This document shows positions 47,575 through 59,158 of a stretch of DNA of 64,000 nucleotides, piece after piece (positions within the stretch are counted from its first letter, which is position 1; every line of letters starts with the position of its first letter). Source of the DNA: Ceratobasidium sp. AG-K. Its lineage: Eukaryota; Basidiomycota; Agaricomycetes; Cantharellales; Ceratobasidiaceae. A model generated the notes under the pieces. That model was not told the origin of the DNA. It ran no database searches and worked only from the letters and a program-made list of their open reading frames with translations. A program made the translations under genes and the position numbers. Where the stretch lies: the NCBI GenBank assembly GCA_037039685.1, contig JAWNGF010000002.1, forward strand, positions 930,001 to 994,000, in the 5' to 3' direction.

Positions 47575-49827
47575 CCTACAACTCCTTTCCCTCAAGCCAG
47601 CGGCTCAGCATCGCTAGCGCCTCCTTCGGCTTATCATAGGGAACCTGTGTTTTACGTTAGGTTGATAGAATCGGTCTCTGGTGGTATGAGCGCACCATAT
47701 GTCCCGCCGCGTTCACAGTTGCGAATGTCAATCCATTCGCAGAGCGAGTAAATCCAGCAACCTGACCGTCGACAATCCAATCACGGTCTTTCTCAGCGCG
47801 GAAGGCAGAGCCCCCAGTCCAATCGAGCGCCAACGTCCACTTCTGGTTACCCACCTGATAGTGAAAGGCCCGAGTAAGCATACAGTCTACTTCACGGACT
47901 CAACGTTTACTCACCCAGTTACAAATCCAGTCGTAAGTTCCGACGTAGATGAGAACTTGGATTCCTCGCTCCAGCAGCCCAGCAATATACCATTGGTTCG
48001 AATGAAAGTGGTCCAGGGTCGCCGAAAATCGTTCACCAACCTCACGGGAGCAGCCGGTATAGTTACCGACGGAAGGGTCAACTCCAAGTGCTCTCCTGGT
48101 TTCGGGCCTGTCTAAGAAAGTGTTGATGTGTTTTGTGACAGGGTAACACAAGGAACTCGACAGCTCCTCCAGTGAACAAGGCTGAAGTAATTGGTAGCGT
48201 CTTTGAGTTGGATAACTATGAGGATTGGGTTTTATGGTTACTTACCTTGGTCATGTCGTACGGATTGCGATCTACAAAAAAGCTTAGTGTTTACCCGAGC
48301 CTCATTCATAATAGACGCACTAGCATTGAAGTAAGGCATTTCAAGGGCAGTACCGCAGAATTGCGCAGCCATCGCACATCCAACTGGATCCATTCGATCG
48401 ACACATTCCTTGTTGTACATGTTCAAGCAACGGGGAAGCTATCGGGGCAATATGTCAAGTGCAACATAGAAAACTCCCCAGGTTGTTCACATACTGATTG
48501 CTTCATATTGACACAAGTACTAATGTCTTGGAATGGTACCACGGACAGGTTCTTGCACTGTATGTCGTAGTACCCCTCAAACATACTAAGCAAAATGGTA
48601 AGCATAGTATTAATGTTTAGATATTTTCGTGCGTACGTTTTGGAGTCCGTAATGCCGTTACCTATGAGCACAGACTTGAGATTGATCGGCGCAAACCCGC
48701 CAGCTTCCGCACGTTTGTTCTGGTCGACAATCTCCGACGCGAACACGGGTAGATATCGGCCCTACATTGTAGACCTAGTCAATCACAACAAGCCATGTTT
48801 CGCTGTCTTACTAGGTACGTACCCCGTAGGATTCACCCGACATGTGAAACTCTCTCTGAAAAAGTCTGAGTTACAAAGGAGGGTTGGGATAGTAAGTGAA
48901 AACTTACACCTTTGAACTTCGAGAAGGTCTCGAAGAAAATGGTAACAAAAGCTTGGACGTTTTTGGCCGCCTCCTCGGTGGTGCTAATCGTCTCCCCGTA
49001 GTCTACGACGAATGTTAGTCCGCATCTCGCCATTGGATGGTAACATACCCGCGTAGCTAAACCCAACTCCTACTCTGTTAAGAATATTAGTATCGTAGCG
49101 ACAATCCCTGGCGGTTTACATACGGCTAGAGTTGGCTTAGATAGTGAAGCTACCAGCAAGAGAGAATAGGAAATACCTGATCCAGGAAGAATAAGTTTGC
49201 CTTGTTATTCCATGAGTACGGATTCCATTCAGTCCCGTTCGAGCCTTTGTCCTGAGGACCGTGGATGCTGCACGGACCAAGCTCCATAAACAGTCCTAGA
49301 GATGACGAGCATCCCGGTCCGCCATTGATCCTAACGATTTCCGCCCGACGAACACCATCATGAGAAGGCGGATTGAGACGGAACCATTGGACACTCACCA
49401 CATGAGAACAGGATCGGTGTCTGGACTGTTTCTGCTTTCGAAAAAGTAGAAGAAAAGGTGCTTTGCGCCATAGTCAACATCCAGATAGCCAGAATACATC
49501 CTTGAATTGACAAAGAACAACGGTCACGATCTGTTATCAGATAATATTTAGGAGCGGTGCCTACTTGACGGTAGAATCACAGAAATCCTTCACGCGTTTA
49601 ACCCGGACTTGGTGAGCAGGGAAAGACTGGTGCCCTGCGATAGTAAAGTCATCGGTGGACAAGGACGAAAGTTCAAGTCTCTGAACATTGGCGCCAAAAG
49701 CGGTGGCATTCGATTGTACTTTGGCATTTGGTGTAGCTGGAACATGCCATGGTACTTGGGTTATCCGTTGCGCGCTAGCTGCAAGGCTAAAACTTGCTAG
49801 GATGGCGAGACACCCCACGTATTTCAT
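47575..49827 (-). CDS. Secreted serine carboxypeptidase (S10), tandem copy 2
   Basis: Same architecture and exon pattern as the preceding gene: signal peptide [107 protein letters not shown] near 48830 (catalytic Ser), [40 protein letters not shown] then [14 protein letters not shown] (Asp), [20 protein letters not shown] (His), ending [12 protein letters not shown] (47575-47577). All triad regions are present. The mature N-termini differ ([12 protein letters not shown] here, [12 protein letters not shown] in copy 1) while the core is strongly alike. A TATA box lies 46-51 bases before the start. Probably duplicated in tandem; extracellular nutrition is the likely role. Confidence 0.92.
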
Positions 49828-50483
49828 AGTTGTGCAAGTAGGAGGATGACCGGCGAGCCTAGGGAGCGAGCGTTTATAAGTGGACCCTGCGATGCTGGAC
49901 CCTGGACGCGACCATATGGCACGCTACCTGCGAAGGTACCAAACTGCGTTACTCGGCACGAGGACTGGATGGCATAACTATTTCGGCTTGAGATGTGACT
50001 TTTTCACTCAAAAATCGAATGACCTCTCTTCACAATTACGTCGTATAAACTAACATCCGAGTCCCTCCGCTTACGAGCCATCCGCTATCACGAAGTTGAA
50101 TCCCGGAGAATCAGTACATATCACAACTGTGAGCTTGGTGTTTAAGCTTATTGCCTGGGTCTCTAAAAATAAAAACGGCTGAGTGTAATCATTTGCCTCA
50201 GGGTGTATGCATAGACGGTCAGCTGGAGATCAAGCCCGTGCAGATGACAGAAATAGTACGACGTGCAAGTGGTCTTTTGATCCAAACCCACGAGGTCCTT
50301 GATTGAATCAAATCGTTTCGCTAAGTAATAAATCGACTTTTTCCGTAGGTGGTAGTACAGAAGGTCAACTCTCACTGGACGTCCTAGGGAGTCACTCGAT
50401 GTACCGTTATCCCTCTCATTGGTGACAAAGATTTAGTTTCAAAATTGAGTATAAACAGAAATCTGTACTACATCTACAACCAT
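49828..50483. other. Intergenic region carboxypeptidase / glycosyltransferase
   Basis: 656 bases. Apart from the TATA box at 49873 nothing is supported. Confidence 0.4.
49873..49878 (-). promoter_or_regulatory. TATA box of carboxypeptidase copy 2
   Basis: TATAAA on the minus strand, 46-51 bases before ATG 49827. Confidence 0.5.
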
Positions 50484-52405
50484 CTATACAGGCATAAAAA
50501 TAAGGACCAAGCAATACACGATAAAAGTAACTAACATAGGGACGCTCAACTGAAGCCAGCTCCAAGCACCTACATCTATGGCATCCTCCTGCCGGTCAGC
50601 TCGGACGGCTTCGTAATAACACTCGACCATGGATTCCATAGCAGAGCCCCATGATCTACCAACGGGTGTGGATGCTGATGCGCACTCGCTCATGACACTG
50701 CGAAGCGTCTTGTTCGAGACAAGGCGATGGAGCAGCGCGGCATACTGCCGTGACGATGCTTCAAACTTGGGGCTTCCCGGGACAAACTGCCCATTCCAGT
50801 TCAGGACGGCGCCCGCCTCCATGTAGTTTGACCGGTGCTGAAGTAGGAGACCGGTGCGGCCATGTTGTACAAGATCCCTTGTGCCATCAGCATCGAGACC
50901 AACGACCGGTAAACCGGATGCAAGTGCTTCAAGCACAACTTGACCAAAAGTTTCGGTGTAAGAAGGAAATCTGGATTGAGCGTTTAGCGACAGTCTGCAC
51001 TAGAGCTTCCACATACTCACGCGAACACATCAGCACTAGCATAGCCCTTAGCCAGCGCCTCCCCCGACAAATGACCCATGAATTTCGCTGGTATTCTCCT
51101 CAGTCTACAGTGCTCTTCAAGAGCGAGTCGAGCGGGGCCATCCCCAATAAACACGAATACTGGCGGTGCCGCCGTATCTGCTACCATATCAAGAAGTAGT
51201 CTGTAGGACTCCACTAGAAGAAGTAGATTCTTCTCATAAGAACTAACGTACCCAATATTGGATCAACTCTTGAGTTATTGGAGGAGATCACTTACATGCG
51301 CCCAACATATAAAACCACACACTGGCCACGTACATAACCACGCTCGGTCTCTGGTGGAGTCGGAGACGGGGGTGGTGTTAGAGGGTACACTTCGCAGCTC
51401 GACCGCTGATCGCATCGACTCTGGGGCGTTCTAACGCCCCAGCCTTCCCGAACCATAGAGCATCGTTTATGGGGCCCAAAGCAGCTTAAATCCACCCCTC
51501 GTGGCCATATTCTCGTGTTTTGAATACGCTTTTGCATAAGCATCGTGGCGGTTGAGAGAGTTGGGCATGCAGTTAATAAGCACTGAGAATGGATTCTTCG
51601 AATCCAACTCCACATCACTGGCTCCAAGAACTTTAGGCCAAAAAGCGATGCGTAACTATATGCGTGTATAAGTTGTGGGTTACACTTGTGAAGTGCCAAG
51701 GAGACATGGCTCACGTTGGAAGATTGGTGTGGAAGCTTGCGACAACAGGCGCTTCCGGGTAGGTCCACTTCGATCCACACCATCCACTTCGGAGAGCAAA
51801 TAGCACCTGTGGACCAAGCCAAATAGGGTCGACCACATGGATAACATCTGGGTTCTACCATTTGAGTTATTATTATGTTCGTTGAAAATAAGTTAGATGC
51901 TCACAAACTCTCGAATGGCTTGAACAAATTTCGGCCGTAAAAAGTTGAGTTTAAGGTCTGGATAGAGCATCAGGGGGATGCCCACAGTGCCAATAATCGG
52001 ATATGTCTCATACGTAGACTATCATAAGTTTATCAACTTCCTGGAAACCGATCACTAACACAATACAGCATCGGCGTACCATATTCACTTCGGGTCCTAG
52101 AATCAAGACCTGATGCCCATGCTCTCGAAGATGTTTCAATAACCGAGCAAGACACCTAGTAACACCATCGACTTTGGGTAGGAAGTTCTCTAGCGGATCC
52201 ATCAACACAATAAAGAACGATTGGGTTCGTACTTACCCGTCACTATCGCCACTCGCAGCGCTCTCGTGGCTCCTTTTGGACAGCCATACTCAGAGAGAGT
52301 GTACAACAGCAGGTGGTGGGTCCTGTGGAGCCGACTCTCCGATCTTATTGGAACCAGGCTTGTATTTTCAGCAATCTTATCGCACTTGGCCTTGACTGTA
52401 TGCGC
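50484..52405 (-). CDS. GT4-family glycosyltransferase with C-terminal membrane segment
   Basis: Retaining glycosyltransferase of family 4, similar to the fungal/plant SQD2-like group. The N-domain exon reads ALRVAIVTENFLPKVDGVTR across an intron (about 52241-52190), then LARLLKHLREHGHQVLILGP, YETYPIIGTVGIPLMLYPDL, NPDVIHVVDPIWLGPQVLFA, APVVASFHTNLPT, the RIWPRGVDLSCFGPHKR nucleotide-sugar region, LYVGRM, PVFVFIGDGPARLALEEHCR, FMGHLSGEALAKGYASADVF and the E-x7-E region (TETFGQVVLEALASGLPVVG). After the catalytic domain comes a hydrophobic tail, SVPMLVTFIVYCLVLIFMPV-stop, which should anchor it in a membrane. The 5' end is open: no in-frame ATG precedes the exon starting near 52405, so a small first exon further upstream is likely. 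The sugar and acceptor are unknown. Confidence 0.82.
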
Positions 52406-52702
52406 TCAGCTCGATCCGGGTGAGCCAATCCACCAATCAGATTTGAAGGCCCTCGCACGGGGATCTTTCACGTGTGCGGGGGCTGTCGGGACAAAAACCA
52501 ATGGGAATCTATCAGCTCCGCAACAACGGGCCTCCGTGGGCACGTTTGACACTTCAGGTGCTCATCGTCGCGTTTATTTAGATCGACAAAAGCTAGGGTA
52601 TTATTCGAGATGCATGTAATATGTTCTTCAATTACTAGACATAGGTGATTGGCAAGCATATAGATCGGCATCGAGGATATCATCCTAGCGCCAATGCCAC
52701 GT

Positions 52703-54455
52703 TCAGAAATCCGAATCCCAAGGTTGTTTATCTATCGATTGAGAGAGTACCCGGAGTCGAGACTTCCATTCATCGGCTCCCACATACGCGCCACACATCC
52801 GTCGTTTGCCGGTGAATGCCGACCGCCCGTGCAGTACGCGGTGGTTATCTACAACCACCGCAGTACCCGCACCGAGCTGTACCCAGAACTCAGCATCCGA
52901 GCTCGTCAGGCAACGATTCCAGGAGCGCAACGCGTCATACCTATGTTAGGAACAGGTTACAAAATTGATACAACAAGATCCAGCTTGTATGCTCACCAAT
53001 CATCTACTAGATCTGGGTCAACGAACTTCAGAGCACTCCTGTCGTCATTATTGTACCGAACCCGCATAAGATTCCCATATAGATCGGTCTTGAGAATGGG
53101 AAAGGGCTCATCCGGGATGTATAAAGAATCGGCATCTCCCGCAGCGTGCGCGCTGATCTTCACGTTTGTTAATAGATCATAGTGAGAGGGATGTTTCTCC
53201 TTGAGTTTGGCTGCCGCGTAGAACCCATCAACCAAGAGGGTTTTGCCGCCAGTCCCTTCATGGGCAAGGAGATGGAACAACTGAAGGCCACAGGGATCGG
53301 ACTACTCGCACAAGGGATGAGTCTGGAATGTATCATTGGATTGCCTGGAGCTTACCAAGTATGTAGTATCTGTATGAGCGCCCAGAGCCAAGTTAGTATA
53401 TGCCGTATCCCCGTGCTTGAGATCGGAGGTGAAATCCCAGAACCCCCCGTCTAGGTTAGGTGTCAAAACTTCGAACTCAACCAGACCTCCAAAAGCCATC
53501 CTTACACTTGGTGTCTCGAATGAATGCGATGCGCCGTGTCAAGGCTTCTGTACCTTCCGGATTAGGAGGAACCCCTGAAATGAAGCAAACACCGAACTCG
53601 TCCTGCAGCACATAGTCAATTTCAGCTTGTGCAAAAACCTTGGTTCTACATGCAATTTTCTGGAGCCATTTGTATACGCCGTCGTCGTCCCGCATGACTT
53701 CTTCGTATGTTACAGTCGGAGAAGCTTGGCGTATGCCAGACCCCCAAGTCGTCTTTCTATAGCAGAAGGGAAGATCATTGTGTTCATTTATCGAGAGAAA
53801 TGGGTTACAAATAAACCCACTTATTGGTAGGGCCATACGCCAGAGAGTGCCTAATAGGTGGGTCATAAGAGCTCCGGGACAGCCATTCCCAAGGATATAA
53901 GGAAACGTGTTGGGGAGATGTGGTCCCTATTGCATGATAACGTCTGTTAGTGTTGCTCCTAGTACAATATAGGACTAAAGTCTCACAAGTGACTTCCAAC
54001 CCCGCCGGCTTGCTCTCAATGCCAGTTGGCCGTACGTTCGGAGGTATCTGGCGTACCTTTTCAGCTCATCAAATCCTACAGCAGCCGATCCACACGAACC
54101 TCAAAAGTATTCACGAGGCGCTGTTTGGTTACCGGATGAAGACATTCTGAGCACCGGCAGTGATCACGTAGCCAAATATGGTGACTGGCTCCTAGTTTCA
54201 GCATGGTTTCCCTAATATAAGATGCGTCTTGACTTACAAACGTGACTGTACTCCGTTATCCCATCCAACCGATACTTTCCGTTCGTCAAACCCAACCTGA
54301 GGCAGCCGAGCTCTGGTGAGAGTGGCCGCCGCGCCAGTGGAGCGGAAAAGTCCGGGACCGGGCACCATATCACGAGGGAGCTGTGGGAGCGTTTGAAATC
54401 GCTGCTCTACGGGGTTTACGCGCTGGGGCAGCAGAAGCTGGTTTGAGAGTCTCAT
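52703..54455 (-). CDS. Trimethyllysine dioxygenase (TMLH), carnitine synthesis
   Basis: Fe(II)/2-oxoglutarate dioxygenase that hydroxylates N6-trimethyllysine, the first step of carnitine synthesis, in mitochondria. ATG 54455 starts MRLSNQLLLPQRVNPVEQRF, an Arg-rich mitochondrial presequence. The N-domain has HHIWLRDHCRCSECLHPVTK and QRL, with the zinc-binding cysteines. Then YPWEWLSRSSYDP, FCYRKTTWGS, YEEVMRDDDGVYKWLQKIAC, and the catalytic domain: FWDFTSDL, AHTDTTY (the HxD iron ligands), LFHLLAHEGTGGKTLLVDGF, and VVDNHRVLHGRSAFTGKRRM (distal His and Arg). It ends KQPWDSDF-stop at 52703. TMLH is favoured over gamma-butyrobetaine hydroxylase by the LHPVTKQRL and GRSAFTGKRRMCG strings; the two are related, so some doubt stays. 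One intron near 54220 would be only about 26 bases, so that junction is uncertain. Confidence 0.85.
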
Positions 54456-54984
54456 TGGTACTTGAGATATAGCGAAATCCTAAAGTCTGAGGTAGTCATC
54501 TGAGCCATCTGAGCTCACTTCAAGCCGACGGCACTCACATTTGAAGGCCTGTATTGGCAGATATGCCTGATTTGTATATCGTCAACTCACAGGGATAACT
54601 CCTAATGAAAATAGAATTACCTCGGTGCAAACGCACAAGTCCTGGGATTGATTCTCATCATAAATCAAGGATAGTCTGGTGAGCTGATTGTGTGCGGGGT
54701 GGTTGTCTTCCGGCAGCCATTACTCGTAGTTGCCATCGCTCGAATGGCCGGCCGGGACCGGGTGATCACACGGTTTGTGAAAGCGATAGTGTTGTTCCGT
54801 ATTTGGCTACGGTGAAATGGATATTTGTTTTCGCTGGAAACATTATACATGTGAATTAGGCTATCTGACACCAAGCTATTCATGTATGGATACAGTTGAT
54901 CATCAAGTAGACAGGAGAAAACACGGTCCGAGGCTAGTGGCGTTTCGAATGGCATTTGCCTTATTTAAAAGCACATTCATTCAT
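54456..54984. other. Intergenic region
   Basis: 529 bases upstream of the TMLH gene. A 96-codon frame on the minus strand (54665-54955) shows no protein-like motif. Nothing is supported. Confidence 0.35.
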
Positions 54985-55691
54985 TTACTTGGGAGGTGGT
55001 CCAGCTGGAGGCGCGTAATGGGTCGGTGGGGGTCCAGAAGGCTAAGTAGCGCTTGGTTAGATCGAACGGATAGACATTTAAGAAAATAATACGTACAGGA
55101 GCATATCCTCCACCGGTCTGGTGAGTCGGTGCTGGGAACTGAGGCCCATCGACAGGATAATTTGGAGCGCTACGCTGCGAGTGAGCTTTTCGGTCAAATC
55201 AGACCACCTTGACCGCGCTTACCTATAACCGCCTTGGTTCGGATAGTCTGCACCACCTCCAGGGTATGGTTGATATGCGTCTGTTTGATGCTGAGCAGGC
55301 TTTTCATGGTGTACGCCAGTCACGGGAGGTGGAAGGCCACCACTGCGTTTCAAAGCACGACGTCGGCGAATTCGCATCAGGCAGAGCAGCATTGACAGTA
55401 TCAATAGCCCGAGAATCGCTAAAGAGATGGGATGTTAGCAAAGCGAAGATTTTCGGCCCTCGGATGAAACATACCTATGCCAACACCGAGTCCTATCCTT
55501 GCGCCTCTAGCCAGTCCACTTCGACACCGGTATCTCCCAAACCTAGCGAATGTCATAATTAGCGTCGCAATAGACACTGAATGGCTTAGGCAGTCTTACC
55601 TATCATAATAGCATTGCCTGGCACTCACAGCCGGGGCGTTGACCAAAAGCAAAGCAGCGGTAGCACACAAGACACTCGAAAGGCTAGTCAT
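54985..55691 (-). CDS. Small single-pass membrane protein with Pro/Tyr-rich tail (1 of 3)
   Basis: ATG 55691 gives a signal peptide (MTSLSSVLCATAALLLVNAP) with cleavage near VSA, then a short lumenal or extracellular part with cysteines (RQCYYDR, FGRYRCRSGLARGAR). A single membrane helix (IGLGVGIAILGLLILSMLLC) follows, then a basic stop-transfer (RIRRRRALKR) and a cytosolic tail rich in Pro, Gly, Tyr and Gln (HHEKPAQHQTDAYQPYPGGG, PNYPVDGPQFPAP), ending PPPTHYAPPAGPPPK-stop (54985-54987). About five exons. The layout resembles fungal type I proteins with PY-like tails that recruit WW-domain ubiquitin ligases, but that is inference. Two similar genes follow upstream on the same strand. Confidence 0.75.
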
Positions 55692-56110
55692 GGCGGGTGA
55701 GGAGAATTGTCCATTCACAGTCTGCTCAATGCTTATTTATTACAACAGGCCCCAACGAGTGACGTCGTGTCGATCCAGAACGCTCCACCGATGACGAATC
55801 GGGTTGACGCGAGGTGCTGCTTGGCCATTTACGTAACAGTGTAAATCAACCGCCGGAAGCCACGTGCGCGGCATCGAGCATCATAGGCTTGGGGGAGGGG
55901 GGGTATTGACCGCATGACTCGGTTTCGAATATGTGCATGTATTTACGAGATTACAAGCTTGGTGAATATTACACATGATTATACAAAGGTGGACGTCGAT
56001 ACAAAAATCGATAGCTTCAATCATGAGGAGCCGTCGAGATCTACGCCTTTGGTGGGGAGTAGTTAGGTGGATTATGAAATATCTAGTAAACTGTGAGCAC
56101 TCTGAGAAAA
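55692..56110. other. Upstream region of membrane protein 1
   Basis: 419 bases. CACGTG lies at 55861-55866, 170 bases before the start codon at 55691. Alternative 3' splicing of the next gene could extend a few codons into it. Confidence 0.4.
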
Positions 56111-56720
56111 TTATGAATGGATGTTACCCAACTTGTGGACTCTGGCCAACGGGATATACCTGTTCGGGAACCCGGGGCCTTGATTATAATAACTACAGGC
56201 CAGTTCAGTACTTAACGATGAAGTGCTCATACCTTGGACGTACCCTTGTTGGTTAGGATAGGGGTTGTAAGCCCCAGCTTGGGAATGCTCAAGCCCGTTG
56301 CTCGGACCGTTCATCTGAAACCCGTGGTGATGCTGTGGTAGCCCTGCACCTCCATTTCTCCGCCAGATGGAAGCAAAGGTCTTCCCTGTTTTCCGTATGT
56401 AGACAAAGACTACAATCCAAAAGATAATTTTGAGGGCAACAACCACTGGAGAAGATCCGGTTTTCAGTCAAGTGTGGCTATGGCTTTTCGTCCATGCTAA
56501 TTCAACTTACCAATTATGATACCGATTATCCACTTCATAGTTGTGCTTATAGCTGATCGTGTCTGATTGAAGCCGCTGTCCCAACCAGGATCACCCCAGA
56601 CGGGACTGAAGAAGCTTAGTATAAGTACTCATTATATGCGCTGTGAAATAAGCATTACCCTTGGGCCCAAGAAGTTGTAGCCAGGCTAAATAAATACAAG
56701 ATTGCACAAAGGTTGAACAT
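56111..56720 (-). CDS. Small single-pass membrane protein (2 of 3)
   Basis: ATG 56720 starts a signal peptide (MFNLCAILYLFSLATTSWAQ). Exon 2 reads FFSPVWGDPGWDSGFNQTRS then MKWIIGIII, and an intron in phase 1 splits the membrane helix, which continues VVALKIIFWIVVFVYIRKTG. The tail is cytosolic, Gly/His/Gln-rich (GGAGLPQHHHGFQMNGPSNG, AGAYNPYPNQQGYVQG). The last splice is unclear: one acceptor gives GPGFPNRYIPLARV and a stop at 56111, another runs about 20 bases further. Signal peptide, split helix and Tyr/Pro-rich tail correspond to the neighbours at 54985 and 57688, although overall identity is low. Confidence 0.65.
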
Positions 56721-57687
56721 AGGATACAGGACGCAAAAACGACTGCTGCGTTGCGTTGAGGAGTTTAAATATTGGCGTGTGAGATGCCGAAAGATTTGAG
56801 GAGGAGAAGCGCGAGCGCAGAGTGGCGGTTATGCGGTCCACATTGGGCTGTGTAACATGCTAGAGTCATATGCATGGCAGATTGATTAGTGTGCCCCTTG
56901 CGATCAGGTGTCCGTCTACGGCATTGGCGCGGTCATGGGGCTCGTTATTACGCAAGTGTCTGTTTCATTTACTATTTAACGTGCGTCACGGTGGCGTGAT
57001 ACGTTATTTGCTCCGCCGGCAGGCCTATGGAGTCCTGACTTGGCCGGTGGTCATGTATGGTGTTGTCGCACGCAACATGACTACACTGCCTACTCGGAAG
57101 GAAACGTCTCCGTGGTTGATGAAACGAATCGGTAAAGACAATCACAACTGCCACCGCAGTGCCGCCGTAGTACTCTATGCGAATTACTATGTAGGATAGG
57201 TCTAGGAGCGTAATGAACCTTGAACTGTAATTATCTGGCGTGTTCTAAGATGAGAATTTTACGTTCTAGTCACTCAACTTGCTTTGGAGCGGACCATCTC
57301 CAGTTCGAATCGTGTTGACGACTGCGTCTCATTTAAACACGTTGTCAAACTAAAGCATGGATCGACTACACTCTGGAAGGTGCTATCAATCGACTCGAGA
57401 GTACGGCGAACAGTCGCGCAACCTGGGTGAACTTCGAATGCTCTGTACTTGACGCCGAGGAACCCGAGAGTCGGCGACTATGCGGTACATTTGGAGTTGC
57501 GTTACACACTGAAGTTGCGCTCCATCAGGCGCTAGTACTGCATTTTTGGCTGAAATCAGCTTCGCCACTCGTTCCAAAGGCTGGGAAGCGCTCCCGACGT
57601 ACGATTCACGGCTTTGTGACCCCAAGACCATGTTTTCATACTATGAAATGTCTCCACAGACACACACAAGCATCAGAACACAGTATA
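56721..57687. other. Intergenic region between membrane proteins 2 and 3
   Basis: 967 bases. Short frames on both strands (56870-57199, 57386-57702) have no recognisable motif or splice continuity. A TTCGAATC string at 57305 is not part of a tRNA. Confidence 0.35.
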
Positions 57688-58346
57688 TCACACATTTACT
57701 AGCAGTCGCTCGTAGCCCGGGGTATTTGGATAATCCTATTTCACCTCAAGAAATCAGTGGGTGATGGCAGATACCCGTGCGAAGCAACCCACCTGGGTGG
57801 ACTGGGTGTTTGAAGCGTGTCCTCCTGGTTGGCGTGGAATCGCCACAGGGATGAAACTAAAGAAAGGATACCTTTTAGCGAACTTTTGCAACAACTAGAT
57901 CAACCGCATACTTCTGGTTGTCATTTGAATTGTCCGGTAGGGGAGGTAGATGCACAATGGAGCTCGCATTCACTTCTCGAGGCAAGGTGCCGGATTGGTC
58001 TTGTCTGAAAAACCTGGTGTTCGTCCACCCCCGCTTTCGGAAGTAGGGGTAGCCGAAAGCGTAGAAAAGTAGAATCAAGGTGCATCCTCCTACAAGGTAA
58101 CGGACGCGCTATTAAATTATAATCAACCAAACCACCACGACAAACCTATTACGATGCTTATAGTTAAAACCATAACGATAGAGATGCTTTTATGCGCAGG
58201 TGAATCTTCAAAGCTGGTAGAAAAGTGCTTATTTAGATACTACAGTTCAACTTATACTTTTTATAAACTCGCCTCTGTGCCTTTACGCTGGAGACCATGC
58301 GGAAAAGAGGTATCAACAGAGCAAGATGTCCGCATAGCGACGGCAT
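57688..58346 (-). CDS. Small single-pass membrane protein (3 of 3)
   Basis: ATG 58346 starts MPSLCGHLALLIPLFRMVSS, a signal peptide with cleavage near VKA. An intron beginning GTATAAG joins to NFEDSPAHKSISIVMVLTIS. A second intron, phase 1 as in gene 2, splits the membrane helix, which continues GGCTLILLFYAFGYPYFRKR. The tail reads FFRQDQSGTLPREVNASSIV, HLPPLPDNSNDN, then after a third intron FIPVAIPRQPGGHASNTQST and finally DYPNTPGYERLLVNV-stop (57688-57690). All junctions have GT-AG and keep frame. The function is unknown; the shared plan with genes 1 and 2 suggests an old local duplication. Confidence 0.65.
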
Positions 58347-59158
58347 GGTGCGTCGAGGGATCCAAGGGGTGGGTATGTGCATTCACCCACATGTCCGGTT
58401 CGCCTTGAATTTATTCTACTCGACTGGGAATTGGCGGAACCAACGATGGAAGGAACTCAAGAGGAAGGGGTAATAGGCCCGAGCCCCATCACCGGCATGA
58501 CCCTATCCATGGCTTCTCTAGGCAAGGAGCCCGGTCCCACGAGGTACCCCGTTTTCTTGGCATTTGGTAGGAACATGCTATTACATGGGGATTGGACGAA
58601 AAAATATTGACACCAAATCATATGAAAATTGTTGTGTTGGGTACCAGCCGCTAACCCTCGGGTGGGTAAGCTTGTGTGTGACTAGGCTTCATTCATCGAG
58701 GTGAAATGCGGTCGAAATAAGTCGTATACCAGGTGCCCAAAATAGTTATTTGCTAGCATTTGTCATTCAACGAATATGTATAGCATTGATCCTCATTGGG
58801 CAACATCTGTATTGACGTTGCATGGTGTACAACCTGGCGTCCTCAGCAAAAAGTGAAAACCTGAGGGCTCCGAAGTCGCTCCTACGTGATGCGACGTACG
58901 GAGCCTGAGCGTGCAAAACCCCAGCTCCAGCGCACTGGAGCATCTTCGGTGTCTCGGTGTCTATCTGAAACAACAATGTAGCTAGAGTAGTATTAAGAGT
59001 TCTTTAATGATTTATTTAATACTAACATATGCATATATGTGCACGCCCGTGGGGTTTGGGATACCACCCAGCCTTGGCACTTGCGACCAATCGGGACGAT
59101 CACGTGCCGTGATCATCTGAATTTCTTAATTGCAATTTAGCTTTCTTACAATTTCCAC
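58347..59158. other. Divergent intergenic region with paired hairpins
   Basis: 812 bases between head-to-head genes. It carries two abutting inverted repeats (58841-58905) and a CACGTG at 59101-59106, 53 bases before the DDX51-type gene. Confidence 0.5.
58841..58905. repeat. Two abutting inverted repeats (hairpins)
   Basis: First hairpin: CCTCAG (58841-58846) pairs with CTGAGG (58861-58866) over a 14-base A-rich loop. Second: GGCTCCG (58866-58872) pairs with CGGAGCC (58899-58905), and inside it GTCGC pairs with GCGAC around an 11-base loop. The arms are perfect in each case. It might be a structured RNA, an upstream regulatory element, or part of a short transposon. Confidence 0.7.

Noticed and set aside
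47519..47580. tRNA-like sequence (GGTTAGCTCATTCGGTTGAGC, D-arm appearance)
   Set aside because: Only the D-arm is convincing; no matching acceptor stem or T-arm with TTC-A loop follows at the right spacing.
57295..57325. T-loop-like AGTTCGAATC as sign of a tRNA
   Set aside because: The flanking five-base arms do not pair and no D-arm or anticodon arm is found upstream.
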